Source of the DNA: Kingella denitrificans ATCC 33394 | Lineage (GTDB): Bacteria; Pseudomonadota; Gammaproteobacteria; Burkholderiales; Neisseriaceae | Assembly (NCBI RefSeq): GCF_000190695.1 | Contig: NZ_GL870929.1 | Location: forward strand, 1,895,582 to 1,959,581 | DNA length: 64,000 bases | Direction: 5' to 3' | In this document: positions 7,979 to 16,807 of the stretch, one piece after another | Numbering within the stretch: position 1 is the first letter of the stretch | Layout: each line of letters starts with the position of its first letter | Made by a program: the position numbers and the translations under genes | The notes under the pieces: generated by a model | What the model was told of the DNA's origin: nothing | Database searches by the model: none | What the model saw: the letters and a program-made list of their open reading frames with translations, nothing else

Positions 7979-9163
7979 TTATTGACCAGCCTTCAAACTT
8001 TGCCACAGGCGCGTTTGCAGTTTCACCATTTCGGGCGATTTCGGCAGCACCACGAAACTTTGCGCTTTCACTTCATCGCTCGGGAAAATGGACGGGCTGT
8101 CGCTGAATTCTTTCTGCATCAGCTCGCGCGCCGGTTTGCTGGCAGGGGCGTAGGTAACGAAGTTGCCGTTTTGCGCCGCCACTTTCGGGTCCAGCGTGTA
8201 GTTGATGTATTTGTGCGCATTGGCCACGTTGTTCGCGTCTTTCGGAATCATGAACGAGTCAATCCAAATGCCCACGCCGGTTTTGGGTGCGAGTACCTGA
8301 ATGTTGTGCTTGCCGCCCGCTTCCTGCGCACGGCGTTTGGCAATGTTCAAATCGCCGCCGTAGCCGATGGCCACACACAAATCGCCGTTGGCCAAGCCGT
8401 CGATATAGCCCGAAGAGCTGAAGCGTTTCACGTCGCCGCGCACTTGTTTGAGCAGGGCGTTGGCCGCTTCCAAATCGGCGGGGTTTTCGCTATTCGGGTC
8501 TTTGCCCATGTATTTCAGCACCAGCGGATATTGCTCGGTGGGGCTGTCGAAGAAGCTGATGCCGCAGCTTTTCAGTTTGGCGGTGTATTGCGGATTGAAG
8601 ACCAAATCCCATTCGTTGGCGGGCATCGGCGTGTCGCCCAAGGCTTTGGCCACTTGTTCGGTGTTGATGGCCAGCGTGTTTATGCCCCAGAAATACGGCA
8701 CGGCGTATTTGTTGCCCGGATCGACTTGGCTCATCAGCTTCAGCAGTTCGGGGTCGATGTTGTTGTAGTTCGGGATTTGGCTTTTGTCGATGGGGCGGTA
8801 CGCGCCGGCCTTAATTTGGCGGCCGACGTTGGAAATGGACGGTGCGACCAAGTCGAAGCCCGATTTTCCGGTCAGCACTTTGGCTTCCAGCACTTCGTTG
8901 CTGTCATAGAAGGCTTGGTTGATTTCGATACCGGTGTCTTTGGCGAAGGCTTCGATGGTGGCGGGCGCGACATAGTCCGACCAAACATAAAGGTTCAGTT
9001 CGCCGGTGGCTTCCTGATTGCCGGATGTGTTGTCGTCCGCATCGGAAGCAGTCTGCACGCCGGAAGCGCCGGAATGCTGATGGGCGGTGTTGTGTTCGTT
9101 CGAGCCGCCGCACGCTCCCAAAACCAGGGCAGCCAATGCGGAAACCAAAAATGTTTTGTTCAT
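7979..9163 (-). CDS. potD: Spermidine/putrescine ABC transporter substrate-binding lipoprotein
   Basis: Periplasmic face receptor for polyamines that delivers ligand to a PotABC importer. The 394-residue protein starts at 9163 with a lipoprotein signal (LAALVLGAC, lipid on Cys of the LGAC box), then a short Asn/Asp/Ser linker, then the PotD fold beginning GELNLYVWSDYVAP. Family features include GINTLAIN, YGGDLNIAKRRA and the C-terminal FVVLPKSPEMVKLQTRLWQ. A longer reading upstream lacks a signal peptide. The transporter's ATPase and permease genes are not adjacent, as is common for extra PotD copies in Neisseriaceae. The exact polyamine preference is inferred. Confidence 0.92.
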   Translation of the reverse strand: MNKTFLVSALAALVLGACGGSNEHNTAHQHSGASGVQTASDADDNTSGNQEATGELNLYVWSDYVAPATIEAFAKDTGIEINQAFYDSNEVLEAKVLTGKSGFDLVAPSISNVGRQIKAGAYRPIDKSQIPNYNNIDPELLKLMSQVDPGNKYAVPYFWGINTLAINTEQVAKALGDTPMPANEWDLVFNPQYTAKLKSCGISFFDSPTEQYPLVLKYMGKDPNSENPADLEAANALLKQVRGDVKRFSSSGYIDGLANGDLCVAIGYGGDLNIAKRRAQEAGGKHNIQVLAPKTGVGIWIDSFMIPKDANNVANAHKYINYTLDPKVAAQNGNFVTYAPASKPARELMQKEFSDSPSIFPSDEVKAQSFVVLPKSPEMVKLQTRLWQSLKAGQ

Positions 9164-9378
9164 TGTTTCAGATTCCTGTCGGTGAAGTGGAAAAGCAGGC
9201 GTGCCGGTGATGAAAGTGCAGGCTGCCTCGATGCCGTTTGGGACGCTTTTAGCCTTCGTTGCGAAAGCTGAATCCAAACGCTTGGGCGGCAGCGCGATTA
9301 AACGAAAAAACGCGGGCGAATGCAAGTAAAAATTGACGCGGCGGGGAAATTTTTACCTGCGCGGCGCGCATGGTTGGT

Positions 9379-10131
9379 TTATGCGGGGTTGTCTTCGTCA
9401 AAGAAGCGGACGGCCAGCCCGAATTTGGCGGCCAGCGCGTTGCCCAAAGCCTGCACGCCGTAGCGTTCGGTGGCGTGGTGGCCGGCGCTGATGAAGGCGG
9501 TGCCGGTTTCGCGGGCAAGGTGGTATTGGGCTTCGGAAATTTCGCCGGTAATGTAAACGTCTGCACCCGCATCCGCCGCTTGCTGGAAATAGCCCTGCGC
9601 GCCGCCGGTACACCATGCGACGGTGTGCAGGCTGCTTTTCGGGTTGCCCACGGCCACGGGTTTGCGCCCCAGCGTTTGTTCGATGCGCGCGCACAAGGCA
9701 TCCAGAGTGCGCGTGTCTTCGGGCAGCGTGCCGATGTTCAGCAGGTTTTGTTCGCCGAACGCGGCGGTCTGCGTCCATCCCAGGCGTTGCGCCAGTTGCG
9801 CGTTGTTGCCCAGAACGGGGTGCGCGTCCAGCGGCAGATGGTAGCCCGCCAGATTGATGTTGTGCGCCAGCAGCGCGGCAATGCGCTGTTTCTTCCAGCC
9901 GGTAATCACGGGCGGCTCGCTTTTCCAGAACATGCCGTGGTGCACAAGCAGCATTTGCGCGTTGCAGGCGGCGGCAAAATTAATCGCCGCGCGCGATGCG
10001 GTGACGGCGGTTACGATGGTGCGGATTTCGTCCGCGCCTTCCACTTGCAGGCCGTTGGGCGCATAGTCTTTGAATTGGGCGGTTTGCAGGGTTTCGTCGC
10101 ACCATTGCAGAATTTGGGCGCGTGTGCTCAT
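9379..10131 (-). CDS. Nif3-like dinuclear metal centre hexameric protein
   Basis: Member of the Nif3/YbgI (DUF34) family, a toroidal hexamer with two metals per subunit; proposed activities include GTP cyclohydrolase I type FolE2-like and metal-insertion roles, none settled. From the ATG at 10131 it is 250 residues, the short single-domain form. Metal-ligand regions are visible as LLVHHGMFW near residue 60 and SAGHHATERYG near 215. One in-frame uptake sequence encodes KSSLHT around residue 165. It is a single gene, divergent from the phosphate permease. An inverted repeat (GTAAAAATT ... AATTTTTAC, about 9325-9355) lies just beyond its end. Confidence 0.88.
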   Translation of the reverse strand: MSTRAQILQWCDETLQTAQFKDYAPNGLQVEGADEIRTIVTAVTASRAAINFAAACNAQMLLVHHGMFWKSEPPVITGWKKQRIAALLAHNINLAGYHLPLDAHPVLGNNAQLAQRLGWTQTAAFGEQNLLNIGTLPEDTRTLDALCARIEQTLGRKPVAVGNPKSSLHTVAWCTGGAQGYFQQAADAGADVYITGEISEAQYHLARETGTAFISAGHHATERYGVQALGNALAAKFGLAVRFFDEDNPA

Positions 10132-10268
10132 GGCGTTCCTTTCACGAATATCGGTTTGCGCTGCGTCAAAGTGCAGGCTGCTTTTTTTCATTGCGCTGGA
10201 TTTTGTCATATTCTCGTCATAATTGGCGATTATACTATGCGCATCTCAAACTACCGACAGGATTTGCC

Positions 10269-11849
10269 ATGTCCCCCAACCAAAACGCGCCCATGCGGAA
10301 AATCAACGCCGCCTTCATCGTCCTATTGCTGGGCATGGTCGGCTATTTCGTTTTTTGGGGGCTGGGTTACACGCAATACAACCATGTTGCCTTGTTCCTG
10401 CTCGCCACTTTGTTCGGCGTGTTTATGGCGTTCAATATCGGCGGCAACGATGTGGCCAATTCGTTCGGCACTTCGGTGGGTGCCGGCACGCTGACCGTGC
10501 CGCAGGCGTTGCTGATCGCGGCGGTGTTTGAAGTCAGCGGCGCGGTGATTGCCGGCGGCGAAGTGACCGCCACCATCCGCAACGGCATCGTCCATCTCGA
10601 CAGCATGCCGCTGCAGCCTTTGGATTTGGTGTTTATCATGATGTCGGCGCTTTTGGCGGCGGCATTGTGGCTGTTGTTCGCCACCAAAAAAGGCCTGCCC
10701 GTGTCCACCACGCACGCGATTATCGGCGGTATCGTGGGCAGCTCGCTCACGCTGGGCTTTATCATTGCCGATGGCGGCAGCAGCCCTTGGAGTTTGGTGA
10801 AATGGGAAAAAATCGGCACGATTGCCGTGTCGTGGGTGCTGTCGCCGCTGTTGGGCGGGGCGGTGTCGTATGCGTTGTTTTATCTGATTAAGCGCAATGT
10901 GCTGGAATACAACGCGCGCATGGAAGAGCAGATAAAGGCCGTGAAGGCGGAGAAGAAAGCCTATAAAGAGCAACACCGCCTGCGTTTCGAATCGCTGGAC
11001 GAAGCCGAGCAAATCCAAGCCACTTCTGCCATGGCGCGCGACGCGCAGATTTACGGCTCGCCCGATTTCGATTACACCGAACTGGAATCGAATTATTACA
11101 AAGGTTTATACGAAATTGACCGGCGCAAGAGCAGCATTCAGGTGTTCCGTGCGCTTTATACTTGGGTGCCGACCATTTCGGCGGTCGGCGGCATGGTGAT
11201 TGCGACCATGTTGCTGTTCAAAGGTTTGGACAACCTGCATTTGAACATGAGCAACCTGACGCGCAGCTTTGTGATTTTGATGCTGGGCGCGGGCATTTGG
11301 TCGGCCACCTTCCTGTATGCCAAAAACCTGAAACGCAAAGATGTTGCCAAATCCACGTTTTTGATTTTCTCGTGGATGCAGGTGCTGACGGCGTCCGGCT
11401 TTGCATTCAGTCACGGTGCGAACGACATTGCCAATGCCATCGGCCCGTTTGCCGCGATTATGGACGTGTTGCGCACCAACGACATCAACGCCAACGCCGC
11501 CGTGCCGCCGGTGGCCATGCTCACGTTCGGCGTGGCGCTGATTGTGGGTTTGTGGTTTATCGGCAAAGAGGTGATTCAGACGGTGGGCAAGGATTTGGCG
11601 GCGCTGCATCCGGCCTCCGGCTTTGTAGCGGAATTGTCGGCGGCCAGCGTGGTGATGGGGGCTTCGGTGCTGGGGCTGCCCGTGTCCAGCACGCATATTT
11701 TGGTGGGCGCGGTGCTGGGCATCGGCTTGGTGAACCGCAATGCCAACTGGAAAATGATGAAGCCCATCGGCTTGGCGTGGGTGATTACCCTGCCGGCGGC
11801 GGCGTTCTTGTCCGTGGTAAATTTCTTGATTTTACGCGCGGTGTTTTAA
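10269..11849 (+). CDS. pit: Inorganic phosphate transporter, PiT family
   Basis: Low-affinity phosphate (metal-phosphate) symporter of the inner membrane. I chose the ATG at 10269, giving 526 residues; an upstream reading crosses a DUS. The two inverted repeats of the PiT family are clear: GGNDVANSFGTSVGAGTLT near residue 58-76 and SHGANDIANAIGPFAA in the second half, each with the GxNDxAN signature, and both are followed by G-L-P-V-S-(S/T)-T-H motifs. A charged cytoplasmic loop (about 210-275, EEQIKAVKAEKKAYKEQ) separates the halves. About ten hydrophobic helices can be counted. A DUS hairpin follows. Confidence 0.95.
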   Translation: MSPNQNAPMRKINAAFIVLLLGMVGYFVFWGLGYTQYNHVALFLLATLFGVFMAFNIGGNDVANSFGTSVGAGTLTVPQALLIAAVFEVSGAVIAGGEVTATIRNGIVHLDSMPLQPLDLVFIMMSALLAAALWLLFATKKGLPVSTTHAIIGGIVGSSLTLGFIIADGGSSPWSLVKWEKIGTIAVSWVLSPLLGGAVSYALFYLIKRNVLEYNARMEEQIKAVKAEKKAYKEQHRLRFESLDEAEQIQATSAMARDAQIYGSPDFDYTELESNYYKGLYEIDRRKSSIQVFRALYTWVPTISAVGGMVIATMLLFKGLDNLHLNMSNLTRSFVILMLGAGIWSATFLYAKNLKRKDVAKSTFLIFSWMQVLTASGFAFSHGANDIANAIGPFAAIMDVLRTNDINANAAVPPVAMLTFGVALIVGLWFIGKEVIQTVGKDLAALHPASGFVAELSAASVVMGASVLGLPVSSTHILVGAVLGIGLVNRNANWKMMKPIGLAWVITLPAAAFLSVVNFLILRAVF

Positions 11850-11863
11850 GCATTGCGGCGGAT

Positions 11864-11910
11864 AAAAAAGCAGCCTGCACTCGGATTTTTGGGGTGCAGA
11901 CTGCTTTTTT
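11864..11910. terminator. Imperfect DUS hairpin after pit
   Basis: AAAAAAGCAGCCTGCAC pairs with GTGCAGACTGCTTTTTT. One arm carries a G-to-A change that breaks the DUS 10-mer but leaves the stem largely intact, so terminator function may be kept while uptake function on that arm is weakened. Confidence 0.7.
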
Positions 11911-11989
11911 GCGTGGGAAACGGGTAAACAGTTCACCAGATTGATGGCAGAAGTGATTTCAAGATGGGCGCGAGAAACTGCCCCATATG

Positions 11990-12331
11990 TTATTCGCGAG
12001 ACTCGGAATTGACTTTTGCCCAGTGTAAACGAATATTTTGGTCTTGATGTGGTTTCAGTTTATGACGCTTGCTAAATGCAATGGCGTCGTGAACTGTCTT
12101 CACGGTTTTGACAAACTCGTCATACAAATGAGACATTCCGCTAATGGCAAAGACATCTTTTAATGATGGCTTTTGAATATGCTCATATTCGTCCCAGTGA
12201 TCCAACACATAATGGGCATTGGCAATACCGTGAATTTTGCATAATTCGGCGGCTTCTTCTTTTGTCTTGCCGTTGAACTCAAACGCAAGATCAGGATAGC
12301 CCAGTTGTTCGATTACTTCAAATGCCAGCAT
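11990..12331 (-). CDS. Hypothetical protein, AT-rich
   Basis: A 113-residue soluble protein that I do not recognise. The sequence is mostly helical and rich in Lys, Glu and His (NGKTKEEAAELCKIHGIANAHYVLDHWDEYEHI), without signal peptide or membrane segments. Its base composition is visibly lower in GC than the neighbours and it contains no DUS, which suggests a later arrival. It follows radC on the same strand after 57 bp. Small orphan genes of this type may be immunity or regulatory proteins, but nothing here shows that. Confidence 0.6.
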   Translation of the reverse strand: MLAFEVIEQLGYPDLAFEFNGKTKEEAAELCKIHGIANAHYVLDHWDEYEHIQKPSLKDVFAISGMSHLYDEFVKTVKTVHDAIAFSKRHKLKPHQDQNIRLHWAKVNSESRE

Positions 12332-12388
12332 ATCACCCTCTTTTCAGTATTAAACTATTAAAAATCATGCTCATGCGGCTTGATGCGT

Positions 12389-13066
12389 TTAACGCAGCAA
12401 ACCGTGTTGCGCGAAGGAAAACGTATCCTGTGCCGCCACAATGATATGGTCGAGCAGTTGGATGTCCAGCAGTTGCAAAGCAGCCTGCAACCGCTCCGTG
12501 GCCGCGCAATCTTCCGCCGAAGGCTGCACGTCGCCCGAAGGATGGTTGTGTGCCAGTAGCACTGACACGGCATGATGGTGCAGCGCGCGTTTCGCCACTT
12601 CGCGGACATACAGCGCGTTTTCCGCCACCGTGCCGCGCGACAATTCTTCGCACGCAATCAAGCGCTGCTGCGCGTCCAAAAACAGCGCCAGGCTCACTTC
12701 CACGCGTTCGTGCCCGATACGCAGCCGCAGATAATCGCAGGCAGCCTGCGGCGTTTGTAACAACGGCTGCTGCTGCAATTGCTCGCCCAGCACGCGCCGC
12801 CCGATTTCCAGCACCGTGGCAAATTGTGCGAACGCCGCCGTGCCCATGCCTTTGTGTTGCGACAATTCGGCGGCGCTTGCCGTCATCACGCCGCTTAACC
12901 CTTGATAATGCTGCAATAATGACCGCGCCAAATCCACCGCGCTCATGCCCTGTGTGCCCACGCGCAGCAAAATCGCCAGCAGTTCCGCATCGCTCAACGC
13001 CGCTGCGCCGCGCTGCAACAGTTTTTCGCGCGGCCGCTCGCCTTCCGCCCAGTCTTTAATGCTCAT
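12389..13066 (-). CDS. radC: RadC family JAB-domain protein
   Basis: RadC-like protein with an N-terminal helix-hairpin-helix region (about 20-85, including DAELLAILLRVGTQG) and a C-terminal JAMM metalloprotease-like domain. The zinc motif is seen as His173-Asn-His175-Pro-Ser-Gly with Asp186 (QPSAED). Despite the name, a DNA repair role is unproven; in Neisseria and other naturally transformable bacteria the cellular role is unclear. The ATG at 13066 gives 225 residues, the normal length. An in-frame DUS near 12480 encodes part of the helix after the JAMM motif (RLQAAL). Confidence 0.93.
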   Translation of the reverse strand: MSIKDWAEGERPREKLLQRGAAALSDAELLAILLRVGTQGMSAVDLARSLLQHYQGLSGVMTASAAELSQHKGMGTAAFAQFATVLEIGRRVLGEQLQQQPLLQTPQAACDYLRLRIGHERVEVSLALFLDAQQRLIACEELSRGTVAENALYVREVAKRALHHHAVSVLLAHNHPSGDVQPSAEDCAATERLQAALQLLDIQLLDHIIVAAQDTFSFAQHGLLR

Positions 13067-13170
13067 GGAAACCCTTGTCGTGAAAATATGGTGGATGAAC
13101 ACCGCAATGCGGCGGCGGTGCGCCTTGTGTTTGCGCCATGTTGATGTTCATCCGCCGTATTTGGAATGGA

Positions 13171-13213
13171 AAAAGCAGCCTGCACTTGGTTTTTCGGGGT
13201 GCAGGCTGCTTTT
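13171..13213. terminator. Paired inverted DUS hairpin between the CopD-like gene and radC
   Basis: AAAAGCAGCCTGCAC and GTGCAGGCTGCTTTT with a loop of about 13 nt. In the minus direction it directly follows the CopD-like gene. Confidence 0.72.
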
Positions 13214-13217
13214 GCGT

Positions 13218-13664
13218 TCAGTGAATATAGAACATCGTCTTTGCCAGCAGCACGATGCCCAGCATCTGTACCAGCACCGCCGCGTGAATGTATTTGCTCC
13301 ACGCCACGGTGAGCGTGCGCGTGGCGATTTTGTATACCGCAATCAAAAAATGCACCAGTACGCCGGTGGCCAAGCACAGTTTTAGCGTTAATTGGATGCT
13401 GAACGCGCTGGCAAACGGGTCGCGCAGCAAATCGATATAACGGTGCAGCATGACCAGCCCCGAGCCGAACACGCCCAGCACGATAAACGGCATCACGCGG
13501 ACGGCGCGCCGTGAAATCACACGTTCGGCTTCGCGGCGGGCTTCGCGCGAAATCTGCTTGGTATGCAGCGCGCTCAAAACCAGCGCTTCAAAAATCACGC
13601 CGCCCACAAAGGCAATGGCGCAATACAGGTGGACGATGTGCGCCCAAGGGTAAAGTTGGCTCAT
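13218..13664 (-). CDS. CopD-like integral membrane protein
   Basis: A 148-residue protein with four hydrophobic helices, at about residues 8-30, 57-74, 88-110 and 122-145. Histidines lie within or near the membrane (WAHIVHLYCAIAF, VMLHRYIDLL, VLVHFLIAVYK, MFYIH), the pattern of small CopD-family proteins, which may handle copper or haem. The family assignment is by pattern only and the role is inferred. Its ATG overlaps the xerC stop by four bases, so the two are translationally coupled even though their functions seem unrelated. Confidence 0.72.
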   Translation of the reverse strand: MSQLYPWAHIVHLYCAIAFVGGVIFEALVLSALHTKQISREARREAERVISRRAVRVMPFIVLGVFGSGLVMLHRYIDLLRDPFASAFSIQLTLKLCLATGVLVHFLIAVYKIATRTLTVAWSKYIHAAVLVQMLGIVLLAKTMFYIH

Positions 13665-14569
13665 AAGGGTTCTTCGTCATCAACGGGTTTCCGTCTGGCC
13701 CGGGGGTGGGTTTGGTCGTACACCTGCGCCAGATGGTCGGCATCGAGTTTGGTATAAATCTGCGTGCTGGAAAGGCTGCTGTGTCCCAGCAAATCCTGCA
13801 CGGCGCGCAAATCGTGCGAGGCTTGCAGCAAATGTCCGGCAAAGCTGTGGCGCAACATGTGCGGCGTGATGGTTTGCAGGCTGCCCCGTTCGGCGGCCCA
13901 ATGCTGCAAACGTTTGGCGATTTGGCGCGTGGTCAGGCGTTTGCCGTAACGTCCGGTGAACAGGGCGGATTCGCTGTCGGCCGTGGTGCGACGCGCTAGC
14001 CATGCGCGCAGGGCGGCAATGCTGTGTTGCGTGAGCGGGACGTGGCGTTGCTTGCCGCCTTTGCCGTGCACGCTGACCCAGCCTTCGTCCAGCCAGATGT
14101 CGTGCAGGTTCAGGGCGCACAGTTCCGACAGGCGCAGGCCGCTGCCGTAAAACAGCTCGGCCACGGCATGGTCGCGCACGGCCAGCGCATCGCCGGCTTC
14201 GGGTGCCTGGTCGAGCAGGTATTGCAGCGTTTCGCGTTCTATGGCGCGCGGCAGGCGTTGGGCTTGGCGCGGTGCTTTCAGCCGTTCTGCGGGCGATGCG
14301 TCGGCAGCTTCTTTTTGCTGCACGAATTTGGCGTATTGCCGCCACACGGTCAGTTTCCTGGCCAGGGTGCTGGCGTTCAACCCGCGCTGCGACAGGGTTT
14401 TTAAGGCGGCGGAAAAATCTTGCGCCGTGGGGTTTTCGCAGGCTTCGGGCAACAGGGTTTGCAGTTGCCACAAATCGCGCTGATAGGCGGCCAACGTGTG
14501 GGCGGAGCGGTTGAGCTGTGTTTGCTCGCGCAGATAATCGGGCAGGTGGGCGAAAAACGGCGAAGACAT
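13661..14569 (-). CDS. xerC: Tyrosine recombinase XerC
   Basis: Site-specific recombinase that with XerD resolves chromosome dimers at dif. From the ATG at 14569 it is 302 residues, the standard size. The N-terminal SAM-like DNA-binding domain (about 5-95) is followed by the catalytic domain with Arg in GSGLRLSEL, His-x-x-Arg in PHMLRHSFAGHLL, a His in LGHSSLSSTQ, and the nucleophilic Tyr in QIYTK. XerC rather than XerD is chosen from overall similarity and is slightly uncertain. A DUS lies immediately upstream of the start, and one in-frame DUS encodes SLQTIT near residue 235. Confidence 0.9.
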   Translation of the reverse strand: MSSPFFAHLPDYLREQTQLNRSAHTLAAYQRDLWQLQTLLPEACENPTAQDFSAALKTLSQRGLNASTLARKLTVWRQYAKFVQQKEAADASPAERLKAPRQAQRLPRAIERETLQYLLDQAPEAGDALAVRDHAVAELFYGSGLRLSELCALNLHDIWLDEGWVSVHGKGGKQRHVPLTQHSIAALRAWLARRTTADSESALFTGRYGKRLTTRQIAKRLQHWAAERGSLQTITPHMLRHSFAGHLLQASHDLRAVQDLLGHSSLSSTQIYTKLDADHLAQVYDQTHPRARRKPVDDEEPL

Positions 14570-14657
14570 GGATGCAGGCTGCTTTTGGATTGGCATAAAC
14601 GGCATTTTAACGGTTTTTGCGGCGTTGCGCCCTGCCGAATATGGAAAAACTGCCCAT

Positions 14658-14705
14658 AAAAAAGCAGCCTGCACTTTGCGGACAATGAAAGTGCAGGCTG
14701 CTTTT
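14658..14705. terminator. Paired inverted DUS hairpin after the bolA-like gene
   Basis: AAAAAAGCAGCCTGCACTTT and AAAGTGCAGGCTGCTTTT. In the minus direction it ends the dsbC/BolA-like unit. Confidence 0.75.
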
Positions 14706-14709
14706 CGGT

Positions 14710-14961
14710 TTATGCGGATTGTTTCGCGGCCCATTCGGCGGGCGTGGCGGCAACGGAAATCGACAATGCGTGCAGTTCGTTGCTGGCCAGCTGCGCGGCG
14801 AGTCCGTCTTTCACCAAGCGGTGCCGTGCCAGGCGGGCTTTGCCTTCAAAGGCGGACGATACGATTTGCGCGAAGAAATGGTGGCCATCGCCTTCCACTT
14901 CCAAATGTTCGCAGGGCAGCACCTGCGCAATCATTTCTTTTACTTGTTCCGGGAGAAGCAT
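14710..14961 (-). CDS. BolA/IbaG family iron-sulfur metabolism protein
   Basis: An 83-residue BolA-like protein. The family core is clear: HHFFAQIVSSAFEGKARLARHRLV at about residues 27-50, then an amphipathic helix ending ELHALSISVAATP. The invariant late His (ELHAL) can bind a [2Fe-2S] cluster together with a monothiol glutaredoxin, the known role of BolA/IbaG proteins in iron-sulfur trafficking. It lies 18 bp downstream of dsbC on the same strand and is probably co-transcribed. By length and sequence it is nearer IbaG/YrbA than BolA proper. Confidence 0.9.
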   Translation of the reverse strand: MLLPEQVKEMIAQVLPCEHLEVEGDGHHFFAQIVSSAFEGKARLARHRLVKDGLAAQLASNELHALSISVAATPAEWAAKQSA

Positions 14962-14979
14962 TTTGTGTTCCTTGTTCGA

Positions 14980-15804
14980 TTATTTGGTTTGGTTGGCGCG
15001 GATTTGCTCTTCAAGCGCCGGCATGGGCGAATAACCGCTTTGCACCGTACCGTTCGGGAAGACCAAAGTCGGCGTGCCGTTGAAGCCCAGTTGCTCGCTC
15101 AATGCCAGCGTTTGCTGCATAGTGGCGGCTTTGGCACAGTCGGACACGGCAGGCGGCATTTTGCCTTCGCGCATCCATTCCGTCCAGGCTTTGGTTGGGT
15201 CTGGCTGACACAAGATTTGCACGGTTTTGCGTGTGGCATCCGGGTGCAGCGAAGTCAGCGGCATCATGAAATTGTAGATGGTCACGTTGGTCATTTTGGC
15301 GAATTCATGCTCCAAGCGTTTGCAGAACGGGCAGTCGGCATCGGAGAATACGGCGATTTTCAATTCGCCGTTGCCGCGCACTTCTTTAATTGCCAAATCG
15401 AACGGCAGTTTGTTGAAATCCACCGCGTTCAGCACGGCTTTGCGCTCTTCGGTCAGGCTTTTGGCAATGTCGGTTTGAATCAGGTCGCCCACGAACATGT
15501 ATTGCCCCGTGGCGTCGGTGTAGGCAATCTGTTTGCCGTTCACCACGATTTCGTACAAACCGGCCACCGGCGTGGTGGATACGCTTTCCACTTTCAGTTT
15601 TTGGTCGGCGTAATTGCGTTCCAGCGTGGTGGTGATGGCTTTGGTGATTTCATCGCTCACTTTTTGTCCTGCGGGTGCAGGCTGCTTTTGTGTTGCTGCG
15701 GCAGCGGCAGCAGGGATTTGCGGTTGGCCGGCCGCAGGTGCTTGTCCGCAGGCGGAAACGCCCAGTGCCAGCGTAACGGCCGCCGCCAAATAAAGAGATT
15801 TCAT
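14980..15804 (-). CDS. dsbC: Thiol:disulfide interchange protein DsbC, lipoprotein form
   Basis: Periplasmic disulfide isomerase that reshuffles wrong disulfides. The ATG at 15804 gives 274 residues. The signal ends in a lipobox (GVSAC, lipid on Cys19), so the protein is membrane-anchored, unlike soluble E. coli DsbC. A Pro/Ala/Gln-rich linker (about 20-48), partly encoded by a DUS (KQPAP), precedes the dimerisation domain (50-115). The thioredoxin domain has Cys138-Pro-Phe-Cys141 and the cis-Pro loop GTPTLVF. The extra Cys pair of DsbC is present (ILCQPD ... VSDCAK). Confidence 0.94.
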   Translation of the reverse strand: MKSLYLAAAVTLALGVSACGQAPAAGQPQIPAAAAAATQKQPAPAGQKVSDEITKAITTTLERNYADQKLKVESVSTTPVAGLYEIVVNGKQIAYTDATGQYMFVGDLIQTDIAKSLTEERKAVLNAVDFNKLPFDLAIKEVRGNGELKIAVFSDADCPFCKRLEHEFAKMTNVTIYNFMMPLTSLHPDATRKTVQILCQPDPTKAWTEWMREGKMPPAVSDCAKAATMQQTLALSEQLGFNGTPTLVFPNGTVQSGYSPMPALEEQIRANQTK

Positions 15805-15962
15805 CGTTAAACTTCCGTGTGTGTCAATAAAACAAAAACGACCAACTATACCAAAAAAACGGCAACACCTGCCAAACAAATCACATATTTTTACCAAAAA
15901 ATACTTTTAAAGCAGCCTGCAACGTGCCAAAATTGCATATTTCGTTTTTGACACGCCGCACC

Positions 15963-16757
15963 ATGACGCCGATTCTCGTTTTTGACATTGAAACCATTCC
16001 CGACGTGCGGGCCGTCCGCCTGCTCCATTCATTGCCCGACAGCGTGAGCGACGACGAAGTGGTGGAATTTGCCGCACAGCAGCGGCGCGCCAAAACCGGC
16101 AGCGATTTTATGCCGCACCATTTGCAGCAGGTGGTGGCGATTTCCTGCTGCCTGCGCTGGAACGACAAAGTGCATATCGGCACGCTGGGCAAACCCGACA
16201 GCGGCGAAGCGGAAATGGTAGGCGAATTTTTCCGCCTTATCGGCAAATACACGCCGCAACTGGTGAGCTGGAACGGCGGCGGTTTCGATTTGCCCGTGCT
16301 GCATTACCGCGCGCTGATACACGGCGTGCAGGCTGCCCGTTACTGGAACATGGGCGAGGGCGATTTTGCCGACAGCAAAGATTTTAAATTCAACCATTAT
16401 CTGGCGCGCTACCAGCAACGGCATTGCGATTTGATGGATTTGTTGGCGCTGTATTCCGGCCGCGCCAACGCTCCGTTGGACGAACTGGCGAAAATGTGCG
16501 GCTTCCCCGGCAAACTGGGCATGGACGGCAGCCAGGTTTGGCAGGCATACCGCGACGGGCAAATCCAAAGCATCCGCGATTATTGCGAAACCGATGTGGC
16601 CAACACTTATTTGGTTTACCAGCGTTTCGGCTTGATGAACGGCCGTTTGAGCCGCGAAGAATACGAAAACGAACTGGAACTGCTGCGCGAACATTTATAC
16701 GCCCAAGCCGAAGAAAAACCGCATTGGGACGAATTTTTAGAATCTTGGGACGAATAA
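15963..16757 (+). CDS. 3'-5' exonuclease, DNA polymerase B exonuclease-like
   Basis: DnaQ-superfamily nuclease of the PolB proofreading type. The ATG at 15963 gives 264 residues. ExoI is FDIETIPD at 7-14 (Asp and Glu metal ligands), ExoII is VSWNGGGFDLPVL near 101-113, and ExoIII is RDYCETDVANTY near 215. No polymerase domain is attached. This family is a conserved stand-alone protein in beta-proteobacteria, with a presumed repair or processing role that is not well studied. The SPOR-domain gene follows 50 bp downstream. Confidence 0.88.
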   Translation: MTPILVFDIETIPDVRAVRLLHSLPDSVSDDEVVEFAAQQRRAKTGSDFMPHHLQQVVAISCCLRWNDKVHIGTLGKPDSGEAEMVGEFFRLIGKYTPQLVSWNGGGFDLPVLHYRALIHGVQAARYWNMGEGDFADSKDFKFNHYLARYQQRHCDLMDLLALYSGRANAPLDELAKMCGFPGKLGMDGSQVWQAYRDGQIQSIRDYCETDVANTYLVYQRFGLMNGRLSREEYENELELLREHLYAQAEEKPHWDEFLESWDE

Positions 16758-16807
16758 TTTGTTAAAATAACGAAATATCCGCTCTTTAATTACGAACAGG
16801 CATCGAA

